The notes under the pieces: generated by a model
Seen by the model: the letters and a program-made list of their open reading frames with translations, nothing else
Databases searched by the model: none
Told to the model about the DNA's origin: nothing
In this document: piece by piece, positions 24,854 through 33,325 of the stretch
How positions within the stretch are numbered: the first letter of the stretch is position 1
How the letters are laid out: each line of letters opens with the position of its first letter
Program-made: the position numbers and the translations under genes
Source of the DNA: Streptomyces sp. SUK 48
Lineage (GTDB): Bacteria; Actinomycetota; Actinomycetes; Streptomycetales; Streptomycetaceae
Assembly (NCBI RefSeq): GCF_009650765.1
Contig: NZ_CP045740.1
Span: 3,882,001 to 3,946,000, forward strand
Direction of reading: 5' to 3'
Length of the DNA stretch: 64,000 nucleotides

Positions 24854-26173
24854 TTGACAGCCGTACGGATTCCCCCAGTCGCAGCCGAAGTAGTCGCCAT
24901 CCGGCCCGGCAGCCCCCTTACCGGTTCCGTTGGTGTCGACGGGTCCAAGAACGCGGCCTTGCCCCTGCTGGCCGCCGCTGCGGCGATGCACCGGCCGGTG
25001 CATGTGGGCAACGTTCCGAGGAACACCGACGTCGAGACCATGCTCACCCTGCTTCAGCAGGCCGGCTGGCACACGGCCCGCCCCGTCAGCGATCCACACA
25101 CCGTGGTGATCCTGCCGAGCGACAAGATCCAGCCGGGCCCTGACCCCGACACCGCCGCCCGCATCCGGGCCTCGTACTACCTCGTACCCGCGCTGCTGGG
25201 CGCATACGGGCGAGCCCGGCTCCCCTGGCCGGGCGGCTGCCGCATCGGGCAGCGCGGGATGGAGCAGCACTTCAAGGTCTACGAGCGCTTCGGTGATCGC
25301 ATGACCGTCGACGACCACGGCTACCTCGTGGAGGCGGCATCCGCCCCGACCGGCACGGTTTCGATCATGCTGCCCTTCCGCTCTCGGGGCGCGAGCATCG
25401 CCGCTCTCCTGCGTGCGGTCGTAGCCGGACGGCCGCTGCGTCTTGGCCAGCCGAACCTGTCACCGGAAGTGCTCAGCATCGTCGAAGCATTGGAGGTGGC
25501 CGGATGGGAGTGCCGGGTCAGCGAGTCCGTACTGACGCTCGCGGCACCCCCGGCTGCCCCCACCGGGACCATCACCTGGAGAGTGCCCGGCGACAAGATC
25601 GAGGCCGGAACGCTGGCCTGTGCGGTCGCGGCGACCGGCGGCGACGCGCGCATCTGCGGCGTACGCGGCGATGACGTTGCTCCCCTGGTCGCCGCCCTGC
25701 GATCGCTCGGCGTACCCGCCGAGACCGAGGGCGACGTGCTCGCGGTGCAGGCTCGGGGCTCCCACCCTGCCGACAAGCCGCTGCGAGCCATCGCCTCCCT
25801 CTCCCCCGGCGGCCTGGACGCCGACTTCGAACCGCCGCTGATGGCGTTTGCCCTCACCCGCCCCGGTACCCATCTGTTCGCTGACACCATCAACCCGGGT
25901 CGCCACGGCAACCTCTTACCGCAACTCGCCCGCCTGGGCGCCGAGATCCACGAGGTCTCGCCCACCGAGTGCCGCTTCACCGGCCCGCAGCAACTGGTCG
26001 GCGCCGGGGTGGAGGCAACCGACATCCGTACGGGCTCCGCCCTGCTCATCGCCGGCCTCACCGCTCGCGGCGTCACCACGCTCGGCGGCCTCGAACAGCT
26101 CCGGCGCGGCCATGCCGACCTGCCCACCAAGCTGCACGCCCTCGGCGCCGACATCTGCGAGGTCACCCCGTGA
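24854..26173 (+). CDS. MurA-like enolpyruvyltransferase paralogue
   Basis: A 439-residue inside-out alpha/beta-barrel protein of the EPSP synthase/MurA family. Substrate-binding Lys32-Asn33 lie in DGSKNAALP and the catalytic-loop Cys129 in WPGGCRIGQR. The DIRTGSALLIAGL segment matches the conserved Arg region. At the position of the MurA catalytic Asp (FPTDMQA in E. coli MurA) this protein reads FEPPLMA, so that Asp is Pro328. It is therefore unlikely to be the housekeeping MurA. Nucleotide-antibiotic pathways use MurA relatives (NikO, PolA) to transfer enolpyruvate to UMP, a fitting precedent. The TTG at 24854 has AGGAG upstream. The stop overlaps the next start (GTGA). Confidence 0.85.
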   Translation: MTAVRIPPVAAEVVAIRPGSPLTGSVGVDGSKNAALPLLAAAAAMHRPVHVGNVPRNTDVETMLTLLQQAGWHTARPVSDPHTVVILPSDKIQPGPDPDTAARIRASYYLVPALLGAYGRARLPWPGGCRIGQRGMEQHFKVYERFGDRMTVDDHGYLVEAASAPTGTVSIMLPFRSRGASIAALLRAVVAGRPLRLGQPNLSPEVLSIVEALEVAGWECRVSESVLTLAAPPAAPTGTITWRVPGDKIEAGTLACAVAATGGDARICGVRGDDVAPLVAALRSLGVPAETEGDVLAVQARGSHPADKPLRAIASLSPGGLDADFEPPLMAFALTRPGTHLFADTINPGRHGNLLPQLARLGAEIHEVSPTECRFTGPQQLVGAGVEATDIRTGSALLIAGLTARGVTTLGGLEQLRRGHADLPTKLHALGADICEVTP

Positions 26174-27405
26174 GCCGACAGCTCCGGCGGATCATCGCCA
26201 CGACCGACGTGCATTCCGCCTTCGACTCGGCCGCAGGGATGCTCGCCCACCTCCACACCACCAGGGCCGACAGCCTGATCGTGGACTGCGGTGACTTCTT
26301 CGAGGGCAGCGGCTTCTACCGCTTGGGCAAGGGCCGGATCGAGCACCAGGTCCTCACCGGCCTCTACGACCTGCTCGCGCCGGGCAACCACGGCTGGCCG
26401 GCGTACTTCGAGTCGGCGCTGCACGAGATGACCGTGTGCGCCAACGCGGTCGACGAGAACGGCAAGCCCCTATTCGACCGCGTACGCATCAGACGCATCG
26501 GTGGCCGTCATGTTGCCGTCACCGCGGTGATCGGGCCGCAAGCGTTCAACGCGGTTCCCCTCGACCAGCGCGCTGGCCATCGCGTCACCGATCCGGCCCA
26601 GGCCCTGCGGAAGGTGATGCTGGAGCACCACCACTGCACCGACGCCTGGATCGTGTTGTCCCACTCCGGCTTCGACGAGGACCTGAAGCTCGCCGCCGCG
26701 TGCCCGTTCGTGGACGTCATCTTCTCCGGCCACTGTCACAGCGACACCTACGGCCCCGTGCGCATCGGCGACACCCTCGTCGTAAAGGGCCACGAGCTCG
26801 GCCTCGGATACGCCACCGCGGAGCCCGTCGGCAGCGGCTGGGGCGCCCGCGCGTGCACCTTCCCGGACTCGGTCGCGATCCCCGAGGGCCTCACCGCACT
26901 GCATGAAGAGATCAGCCTCGTGGCACGGACGCTGGCGAGCCCACTCGGCACGGTGAACGAGCCCTATCGCAACGCCCCGTTGGACCGGCGCCGCCTCTTG
27001 GCCGAGATCGCCGGCCGACTGCACTCCGGTCTCGGCGCGGACGCGGTCATCCTCAACGAGACCGCCCTGCGTTCCACCCCGCTCGGCCACACCCTGACCC
27101 TCGGCGACCTGCTGTCCATCGAGCCCTTCGACAACCAGCTCGTCCACGCCTTCCTCCCCGGCGAGTACACCCAGGGCCACGACAAGCTGCTCGACCATCT
27201 CACCGAACGCGTCGGTCCGCTGGTCATCACGCCCGAACCTCTGCCGTCCACGATACGCAGCGTGCTGACCACCGACTACCTCGCCGACAGCTACCTCAGC
27301 GGACGCACGCATCAAGCCGGACTCCGGCTGGGGCAGGCAGCACGAAGCGTCCTCGCCACGCCCTTCCCCTCGACCGCCAGCCTCATCGAAGGAGGCGAAC
27401 AATGA
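26170..27405 (+). CDS. 5'-nucleotidase/UshA-like metallophosphatase
   Basis: A 411-residue two-domain phosphatase. The N-terminal metallophosphoesterase domain shows ATTDVHSAFDS, VDCGDFFEGS, APGNHGWPAYF, VLSHSGFDED and SGHCHSDTYG. The C-terminal domain matches the substrate-binding part of 5'-nucleotidases (ADAVILNETALRS...LTLGDLLSIEPFDNQLV). No signal peptide is seen, so it should act in the cytoplasm, unlike periplasmic UshA. Dephosphorylation of a nucleotide intermediate would suit the neighbouring genes. It begins on GTG overlapping the MurA-like stop and ends overlapping dcd-like gene 1 (ATGA). Confidence 0.85.
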   Translation: MSRQLRRIIATTDVHSAFDSAAGMLAHLHTTRADSLIVDCGDFFEGSGFYRLGKGRIEHQVLTGLYDLLAPGNHGWPAYFESALHEMTVCANAVDENGKPLFDRVRIRRIGGRHVAVTAVIGPQAFNAVPLDQRAGHRVTDPAQALRKVMLEHHHCTDAWIVLSHSGFDEDLKLAAACPFVDVIFSGHCHSDTYGPVRIGDTLVVKGHELGLGYATAEPVGSGWGARACTFPDSVAIPEGLTALHEEISLVARTLASPLGTVNEPYRNAPLDRRRLLAEIAGRLHSGLGADAVILNETALRSTPLGHTLTLGDLLSIEPFDNQLVHAFLPGEYTQGHDKLLDHLTERVGPLVITPEPLPSTIRSVLTTDYLADSYLSGRTHQAGLRLGQAARSVLATPFPSTASLIEGGEQ

Positions 27406-27941
27406 TCCTCACCGGACCCGAGATCACAGCCGCGACCCACGACGGCCGCCTGGTCATCAACCCCTTCGAGCCGGACCAGGTCAACCCCAATAGCTACAAC
27501 GTCCGTCTCGGTCCGACGCTGCTGACCTACACCGCCGCCGAGATCGACGCCCACCGCCCCAACCTCACCCACGAGGTCGAGATCGGCCAGGGCGGATACG
27601 TGCTCCAGCCCGGCGAGCTCTACCTCGGCCACACGGTCGAGCACGTCGGCTCCGACACCTTCGTGCCGCTGCTGTTCGGCCGCTCCTCGGTCGGCCGACT
27701 GGGCCTGTTCGTGGAGATCACCGCCCCGATCGGAGACATTGGCTTTCACGGCCAGTGGACGCTGATGCTCTCCCCGATCCGTCCGTTACGCGTGTACGCG
27801 GGCATGAAGATCGGGCAGATCATGTTCTTCCTCTCCACCGGCGCCATCGACCTCTACCGCGGCAAGTACCAGGCCGCCGTGGGCCCCAGACCGTCGGCCT
27901 ACTGGCGCGACCTTGCAAAACTTCGGACGGTGGCCTCGTGA
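27402..27941 (+). CDS. dCTP deaminase-fold protein 1 (lacks the catalytic Glu)
   Basis: A 179-residue protein of the dCTP deaminase/dUTPase fold. The segments NPNSYNVRLG, YVLQPGELYLG and the phosphate-binding GRSSVGRLG (Arg94, Ser95, Arg99, equivalent to E. coli Dcd Arg110, Ser111, Arg115) are intact. In the strand that carries the catalytic Glu138 in E. coli (CIVLEF) it reads WTLMLS, with Met122 at that position. By itself it should not deaminate. Its next gene is a paralogue that starts with the same MILTGP but has the opposite defect. It is coupled on both sides by 4-nt overlaps, with AAGGAGG before its ATG. Confidence 0.88.
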   Translation: MILTGPEITAATHDGRLVINPFEPDQVNPNSYNVRLGPTLLTYTAAEIDAHRPNLTHEVEIGQGGYVLQPGELYLGHTVEHVGSDTFVPLLFGRSSVGRLGLFVEITAPIGDIGFHGQWTLMLSPIRPLRVYAGMKIGQIMFFLSTGAIDLYRGKYQAAVGPRPSAYWRDLAKLRTVAS

Positions 27942-28474
27942 TCCTCACCGGCCCCGCAATCGCCGCCGCCGTCCAGACCGGTGAGATCACCATCGAGCCG
28001 TACGACCCCGCCCGGGTTTCCCCGAACGCCTACGACTGGCGTCTCGGCGACACACTCCGCGTCTGCGACGGTGACCTTGACGCCGCCACCCCTACCGCAT
28101 TCATCGAGCAGCCCATCCCGGTCAACGGCCTGGTGCTACAGCCCGGGACGCTCTACCTCGGCGTCACGCTGGAGAAGACCGGTTCGGAGACGTACGCACA
28201 GATGCTCAACGGCGACCGCACCATCGGCACCCTTGGCATCTGGGTCCACGTCTCAGCCCCGCTCGGACACCAGGGCCACGCCATCCGCTGGACCCTGGAA
28301 ATCCGTGCCGCCCGGCCTGTGCGCGTGTACCCGGGGATGACCTTCGGGAAGCTCGTCTTCCTCACGGCCTTCGGCGCCTCGTCCAGCTACCAGCAGCAGC
28401 ACTCCAAGTACGCGTCGACGGAAGGCATCGGCATCTCCCGCCTCTATGAAGAGATTCCCGGAGGTGTCCTGTGA
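27938..28474 (+). CDS. dCTP deaminase-fold protein 2 (keeps Glu, lost SxxxR)
   Basis: A 178-residue tandem paralogue of the preceding gene. It retains the catalytic-strand Glu (WTLEIRA, Glu121) and a C-terminal tail like that closing the Dcd active site (SKYASTEGIGISRLYEE). The GRSSxxxRLG loop is changed to GDRTIGTLG, so the Arg, Ser and second Arg of the phosphate/catalytic loop are Asp93, Arg94 and Thr98. Since Dcd-family active sites form between subunits of a trimer, a mixed complex with protein 1 could have a complete site. GTG at 27938 overlaps the upstream stop; its own stop overlaps the glycosyltransferase GTG. Confidence 0.88.
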   Translation: MILTGPAIAAAVQTGEITIEPYDPARVSPNAYDWRLGDTLRVCDGDLDAATPTAFIEQPIPVNGLVLQPGTLYLGVTLEKTGSETYAQMLNGDRTIGTLGIWVHVSAPLGHQGHAIRWTLEIRAARPVRVYPGMTFGKLVFLTAFGASSSYQQQHSKYASTEGIGISRLYEEIPGGVL

Positions 28475-29586
28475 GCTCCCGCTCGACCACCGGGCCGCTG
28501 GCCGCCACTGTCCTGGACCTACCCGTTGGAAGCCCTGGCGGCAGCGTCGAGCTCTTCCTCGACCTCTACACGGGCGACCGCCCCCTCATTCCTGCACGCG
28601 CGTTCATGCTGGGCCCTTCGAATCCCAGGCGCCTTCTCCCCACTGGGCTCGACCTGCTGCCCGTGTCGGGGAAGTGCTTGGAGGGTTCCGCTTTCGGCCG
28701 CTACGTTGCGGCCCTTCGCAGGGCTCTCGCGATGGCGATCGATCCGGCCCAGATCGGCGTACTTCATCTGCAGCACCTCGCGTTCGGTGCGGCTCCCGCC
28801 CTGATGCGGGCGCTACCCCTGCATCCCCGTATCGCCTTGGTCCACGGCACGGACCTGATCTTCGCCGAGGCCCACCGCGACCAGCTCCAGGTCCTACGTG
28901 AGACCGCCAGGGCGGCCGATGCGATCGTCGTTCCGACGGGGGCCATGGCCGATCATCTCCTCAAACTCGCCCCACAGGTCGACCGACGAAAGATCACCCA
29001 CATCCCCTGGGGGATCCCCGACCACCTGCTCACCGACCCGCTGGTCCGACCCATCCGCAGGTCCCCCAGCCACCTACGCCTGCTGTACGCAGGACGGCTG
29101 ACCGCCGAGAAAGGTGTCGAGGCCCTGGTCAAAAGCGTGGCCCCGGTGCCAGGTGTTGAACTGAGCATCGCTGCCCCCAGAGCCCAGTTCCATGCCTTGG
29201 CCCCGCTACTGCAACGGGCTGGCGTGAGAGCCCGTTACCTCGGCTGGCTCCGCCGTCCACAGCTGTGGAGAGCGTTCACCGAGCACGACGTACTGGTCAT
29301 GCCGTCAACCACCCTGGAGGCCATGGGCCTGGTCGCACTGGAGGCCCAAGCCTGCGGGCTGCCCGTCCTCTATCAACCCGTTCCCGGCCTCAGCGAAGCC
29401 CTCGCCGCCTCCGGCGTCGCCACCGACTTCACCCACTCTGCCGTCCTGGCCCGTGACCTCGACCGGCTGAGCACCTCCCCCGGCCTGTTGCCCGCCCTGA
29501 GGCAGGCGGGCTACGCGAATGCCGCGCGCTATCCGCTCTCGGTGACCGCACGGTCCCTGACCGAGCTCGGCCGCCAACTCGTCTGA
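28471..29586 (+). CDS. GT4-type glycosyltransferase
   Basis: A 371-residue GT-B fold enzyme. The N-terminal acceptor domain includes HLQHLAFGAAPALMR and LVHGTDLIFAEAH; the nucleotide-sugar domain has LLYAGRLTAEKGVEALV and the donor-binding E-x7-E motif as TTLEAMGLVALEAQACGLPV. Such enzymes are retaining glycosyltransferases. No membrane segment is seen. Start GTG 28471 overlaps the dcd-like stop and has GGAGG in front. In this operon the acceptor may be the product of the nucleotide-modifying enzymes, but that is inference. Confidence 0.88.
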   Translation: MSSRSTTGPLAATVLDLPVGSPGGSVELFLDLYTGDRPLIPARAFMLGPSNPRRLLPTGLDLLPVSGKCLEGSAFGRYVAALRRALAMAIDPAQIGVLHLQHLAFGAAPALMRALPLHPRIALVHGTDLIFAEAHRDQLQVLRETARAADAIVVPTGAMADHLLKLAPQVDRRKITHIPWGIPDHLLTDPLVRPIRRSPSHLRLLYAGRLTAEKGVEALVKSVAPVPGVELSIAAPRAQFHALAPLLQRAGVRARYLGWLRRPQLWRAFTEHDVLVMPSTTLEAMGLVALEAQACGLPVLYQPVPGLSEALAASGVATDFTHSAVLARDLDRLSTSPGLLPALRQAGYANAARYPLSVTARSLTELGRQLV

Positions 29587-29679
29587 ACGGCCACCGAGCG
29601 GTCCGCCACGTCGCTGCCCGCCCCGCTCCGTGAACGTCACTACGCTGGCCGGCGGGATGCCGCAGCGAAGAGGGAGACC

Positions 29680-30723
29680 ATGACGTACGACATCGAACGC
29701 ATCGCGGCCCTGCTCGACGAGGGCGTTCGCGACAAGGTGTACCCCGGCGCGGTGTGGGCTGTCGGCGACGCCCATGCCATCCGCGCCCACGGCACCACTG
29801 GCGTCCTCGATCCCGGCGAGCCGGACGTGCCAATGCGCACCGACACCGTTTTCGACGCCGCCAGCCTTACCAAGATCCTCGCCGTCTGGTCATCCATCGG
29901 CGCTCTGTGGGAAGACGGTGCACTCAACCTCGACCAGCCGCTTGGCGGCTTCTGGCCCGAGGTCACCGGCCATCCGCTCGGAGCCGTTACCGCGCGGCAA
30001 CTGTTGACGCACACAGCCGGCCTCCCCTTGCGGGCGCAACTGAAGAACCTCTACGGCACCGATAGGGACGACATCCGCCGCGGTGTGTTGCACGAGCAAC
30101 TGCCCCGGCGCCCCGGCGAGGCCGTGGAATACACCGACCGGGCCGCCCTCATCCTCGGCTACCTCGCCGAACACCTCTCCGGCCAACCCCTGGACCAGCT
30201 GGCCACCGCCCGCGTCTGGCAACCACTGGGCATGAACTCCACCCGCTTCGGTCCACTGCCCGATGCGATCGCGGCCCGCTGTGCCCCGACCGAACTCGAC
30301 CAGGACACCGACACCCACCTCAAAGGCGTGGCCCACGACTTCTCCGCCCGGCTCCTTGGCGGTGCGTGCGGCATCGCCGGCACCTTCACCGTTCTCGACG
30401 ACCTCGCTACCTTCCTGCGCTACATGCTGGGCATCGGCACTGGAACGGGGCAAGCAGGCTTCGGCCCCACGTGGACCGCGAAGTCCCTGACCTCACAGAC
30501 CGGTGCCCTGACACCCGTACGAGGTCTGTTCTGGCACCCCGCTCCGGCAACCGCGTCCACAGACAGTGTCTGGGTCCACTACGGGTTCACCGGAACCGGC
30601 ATGTGGATCTCCCCGCACCAAGAACGGTGGGCGGTACTACTGACCAACAAGGTCTACTACACCCGTGACCGCCAGCCTCTGAGCGATGTTCGCAACACCT
30701 TCCGCGAGCTTGTCTTCGAGTGA
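29680..30723 (+). CDS. Serine hydrolase of the beta-lactamase/DD-peptidase fold
   Basis: A 347-residue class C beta-lactamase-like protein. The nucleophile motif SxxK is ASLTKIL near residue 68, the second-box Tyr is YTDRAALILGYLAEH, and the third box resembles HYGFTGTG. There is no signal peptide, so it probably works inside the cell as an esterase, amidase or transferase. The ATG at 29680 follows GGGAGA. It is 93 bp after the glycosyltransferase, so it may belong to the same transcript or have its own promoter. Confidence 0.88.
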   Translation: MTYDIERIAALLDEGVRDKVYPGAVWAVGDAHAIRAHGTTGVLDPGEPDVPMRTDTVFDAASLTKILAVWSSIGALWEDGALNLDQPLGGFWPEVTGHPLGAVTARQLLTHTAGLPLRAQLKNLYGTDRDDIRRGVLHEQLPRRPGEAVEYTDRAALILGYLAEHLSGQPLDQLATARVWQPLGMNSTRFGPLPDAIAARCAPTELDQDTDTHLKGVAHDFSARLLGGACGIAGTFTVLDDLATFLRYMLGIGTGTGQAGFGPTWTAKSLTSQTGALTPVRGLFWHPAPATASTDSVWVHYGFTGTGMWISPHQERWAVLLTNKVYYTRDRQPLSDVRNTFRELVFE

Positions 30724-30982
30724 GGAGGCGGCATCCGGCGCCACCGCGGAAAGGCTTCACCTCTAACTAGCACTGTGTCGAAGACCCCGTCGCTCGTTGC
30801 GAGCCCTTCGGCGTGCATGGCCCGAGCTGCTATTAGGGACTTTTGGTAAAAAAATACCCCCTTTACGGCTATCGGGTCACGCGGATTCCAACCCGAACTC
30901 AGATGCCTCGGAGCAGAACGGTGCGAGAGCATGTCTAGGACCCCATAGCGGCGGTCAGCTTTCGTGCAGAACGGCAGAGACG
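30724..30982 (+). promoter_or_regulatory. Lower-GC upstream region of the zinc-ribbon gene
   Basis: About 260 bp with no supported gene. It includes an A7 tract at 30848-30854, unusual in this genome, in a stretch that probably holds the promoter of the next gene. The base composition shifts here, suggesting a junction of independently acquired cargo. Confidence 0.5.
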
Positions 30983-32947
30983 ATGACCTCATACGCCTTC
31001 AAACTGTCCTATTCTCAGATTACTTGCGCGCGATGTGGGATAAATCGCATCCGAGGAGTCGACTGTCCCGACTGCGGTTGCAGGCCCCAGTCATGGGAGA
31101 TCGACTCGAACAGCCTCGCACGTCGGCAGGCCGCACTTCGCGCGCAGGTGTTGCTCGCACAGACAGTCGCCCCAGCGCCCGAAGCGCTGCTCGGCACGAC
31201 CGAATTCCTGCACGCTGACCTGTTCGGACGCCTCGGTACGTGGATGAGCGCCTTCCTTAAGGCGACAGCAGCAGCGGCAGCGGCGAACGGCCAGGGAACG
31301 CGGGACCTCGAGACCGCCGTCTCCGAGTTCGTCGAGTTGCGCGCCATGGTGCAGAACTCAGAGGCAAAACGCCCGCTGAGAGCGCTGGTCAAGGGCCTGC
31401 GTGCGGTTGTCAGTGAGCTGGAGTCCATGATCGATGCCTACCTCGCAGCGCTGTTGGCAGCTACCCCCTTGCAGGCACAGAACTATGGCTCTGTAGCGCA
31501 ACGCCATATAGACCGTTCTGCACAGCTCGCGGAACAGGCCAATACCATCGCTGAGACGTTGAATGTGCTGACCAGAGAGCGGGATGTCGCTCAGATCCAA
31601 GCCGGGCTGCTGACCCGAACACTACGGGCTTATGAAGCACCTGACCTTCTGGCCCTCGACGCCGTTGGCCGTGGCAAACTGCAAGACCTGACATCCTCGC
31701 GCGGAGTTGTTGGCTCGGGACTTCTGTTTGCTACGAACCACGTGCTGGCTCAAAGCCTCTTCGACATCGATCAGTTTCGCGACGTTCTGCGTCGCGCCTA
31801 TGAGGTCTTCCGCTCCAACCCAACCGCTCTACGCGAGTTGGCCGCGACGCCTTCCTTCGAGGAAGACTTTAGACGGGCGGTCTGGGAACTGTTCGACGGC
31901 TCCATGGAAGCAATCCACGCCGTAGACAACGCCACCCACTCCCGGCAGGCCGGCCGAGCACTGTTCGGCATCGCGTCATCTCTGGTCGAAGGGCCGGGCC
32001 AGGTCCTTGCCATCGTGCTGCTACGTGCATGCGGCCGCAAATCCGCCGCATACACGAACCTCCGACACAAGAACGCCACCGAACTTGTTGCGGCGGTCCA
32101 ACAAGAACCAGCTCTGCATGGCCTCCTAGACGGACTGGACAACGATCTACGCACCGGTCGCGCTCACGCCTTGGTCCGCTACGAAGAGAAATTCGCGGTG
32201 ATCGAGCGGAAGTCCAACACCCGCACCGTAGCCTGGACCGACGTGATCGATGGCATCTTCCAAGGCTATGAAACCGTCTACGCCTGTCAGCTCGCATTGC
32301 TACAGGCGCTGGGCGAGCTGGGGTTCGCCGGCTTCGGAACCGACGGCCTATGGCAAACTCTGGGCCTTACAGCCGAACAGATGGTCATCACTTCGCTGCA
32401 GACGATGAACTGCCAGGACGTAACTCTCACGGCTGATACGAAGCGCTGGCGCATCGAAGTTCGGGCACGGGCCGACACCCGGCTTCCCACCCTGATCGCC
32501 ATGCTCCAGCCCTATCTGCCAGACGACTTGGACGAGCTGGTTCTCAAGGCGCACCAGAAGGGCAAAACCCACACCCTGGCCGGCCCCCTAGCCCCCTGGC
32601 GTGCCTACTCCGCAGCCCCGAAAGACGGTGATGCACAGGCCATCGCCCACCTTCGCGCCCAACTCACCTGGACCTACGACGATTCCCCCTGGGTTCCTGT
32701 CAACACCCTACGCAGGTGGACAGCTTTGCAAGCAGCTGAAACGCTGGAATCGGCACCTGCAGCCGCTGTCGCCCACTTGCGTAGCCTTCGCGAGCTTGCA
32801 GTGCTCGCAGGTGATGACGAACTCGTATGGGCGCTGACCGGGGTTATTCGACATAAGCGCCTGGGTAAGAGTAGCGACGCCTCAGCGGAACTGTCCCTGC
32901 TGGGGACTTGGTGCAGTGCGTCGGCCAGCGTCCCTGAATGGTGGTAA
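30983..32947 (+). CDS. Unknown zinc-ribbon protein with a HEPN-like motif
   Basis: A 654-residue protein that I do not recognise as a named family. Residues 15-33 form a zinc ribbon (CARCG...CPDCGCRP). A long helical middle follows. At residues 390-395 RTGRAH, in the context DNDLRTGRAHALVRYEEKFA and followed by an alternating strand and helices, resembles the R-x4-H motif region of HEPN RNase-type domains. GC and codon use are lower than in neighbouring genes, pointing to separate acquisition. It sits alone near the right end of element A, where defence or toxin cargo is common. The ATG at 30983 is the best start, though its ribosome binding site is weak. Confidence 0.65.
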   Translation: MTSYAFKLSYSQITCARCGINRIRGVDCPDCGCRPQSWEIDSNSLARRQAALRAQVLLAQTVAPAPEALLGTTEFLHADLFGRLGTWMSAFLKATAAAAAANGQGTRDLETAVSEFVELRAMVQNSEAKRPLRALVKGLRAVVSELESMIDAYLAALLAATPLQAQNYGSVAQRHIDRSAQLAEQANTIAETLNVLTRERDVAQIQAGLLTRTLRAYEAPDLLALDAVGRGKLQDLTSSRGVVGSGLLFATNHVLAQSLFDIDQFRDVLRRAYEVFRSNPTALRELAATPSFEEDFRRAVWELFDGSMEAIHAVDNATHSRQAGRALFGIASSLVEGPGQVLAIVLLRACGRKSAAYTNLRHKNATELVAAVQQEPALHGLLDGLDNDLRTGRAHALVRYEEKFAVIERKSNTRTVAWTDVIDGIFQGYETVYACQLALLQALGELGFAGFGTDGLWQTLGLTAEQMVITSLQTMNCQDVTLTADTKRWRIEVRARADTRLPTLIAMLQPYLPDDLDELVLKAHQKGKTHTLAGPLAPWRAYSAAPKDGDAQAIAHLRAQLTWTYDDSPWVPVNTLRRWTALQAAETLESAPAAAVAHLRSLRELAVLAGDDELVWALTGVIRHKRLGKSSDASAELSLLGTWCSASASVPEWW

Positions 32948-33325
32948 GAGCGTGAGAGGTCGACCAACCCTCCGGCAAGACTTCACACATGCTATTTACA
33001 CGAGCGTTGCGTGAGCGGACCGCGCAGACCAGCGCACCCCGGGGCGGATCGGCCAGCACTCAGAACCTCTTCTGACCAGGTGGTTCCGGACGTCGAAGCA
33101 GCGCTCGGAACCGCCCAGCAATGCGCTACCAAAGACTCCTAGAGAGCATCATCTTCAGCTACATGGTCTCCGTGGCTCCTCGTTGCCCCACCGCGCCTCA
33201 CAGGGAGCCATTTGGGAGCCAACCTGCTCCCCCAGCCCCCGCGACACCCCGCGAGCCCGCCCGGCACCAAGGACGTGACCTGGGCAAACGTCATCTCCAG
33301 AGGTAAAGTCACTGCCCGAACCGCA
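32948..33325. other. Gene-poor right end of element A
   Basis: About 380 bp with no supported gene. The only clear signals are the paired GGGAGCC sites at 33202-33220 and the start of the internal att core. Short open frames here lack ribosome binding sites. Confidence 0.6.
33202..33220 (+). other. Paired GGGAGCC sites, right end of element A
   Basis: AGGGAGCC at 33202 and TGGGAGCC at 33213, period 11 bp. The GGG triplets are 123 and 112 bp before the att core start, identical to the spacing at the right end of element B. Confidence 0.65.

Noticed and set aside
24854..26173. Housekeeping murA or a fosfomycin-resistance MurA
   Set aside because: The catalytic Asp is replaced and the loop Cys is retained, which fits neither a normal MurA nor the Cys-to-Asp resistant type.
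30848..30854. A7 tract as a frameshift or slippage site
   Set aside because: It lies in noncoding DNA upstream of the zinc-ribbon gene and is more likely part of a lower-GC promoter.
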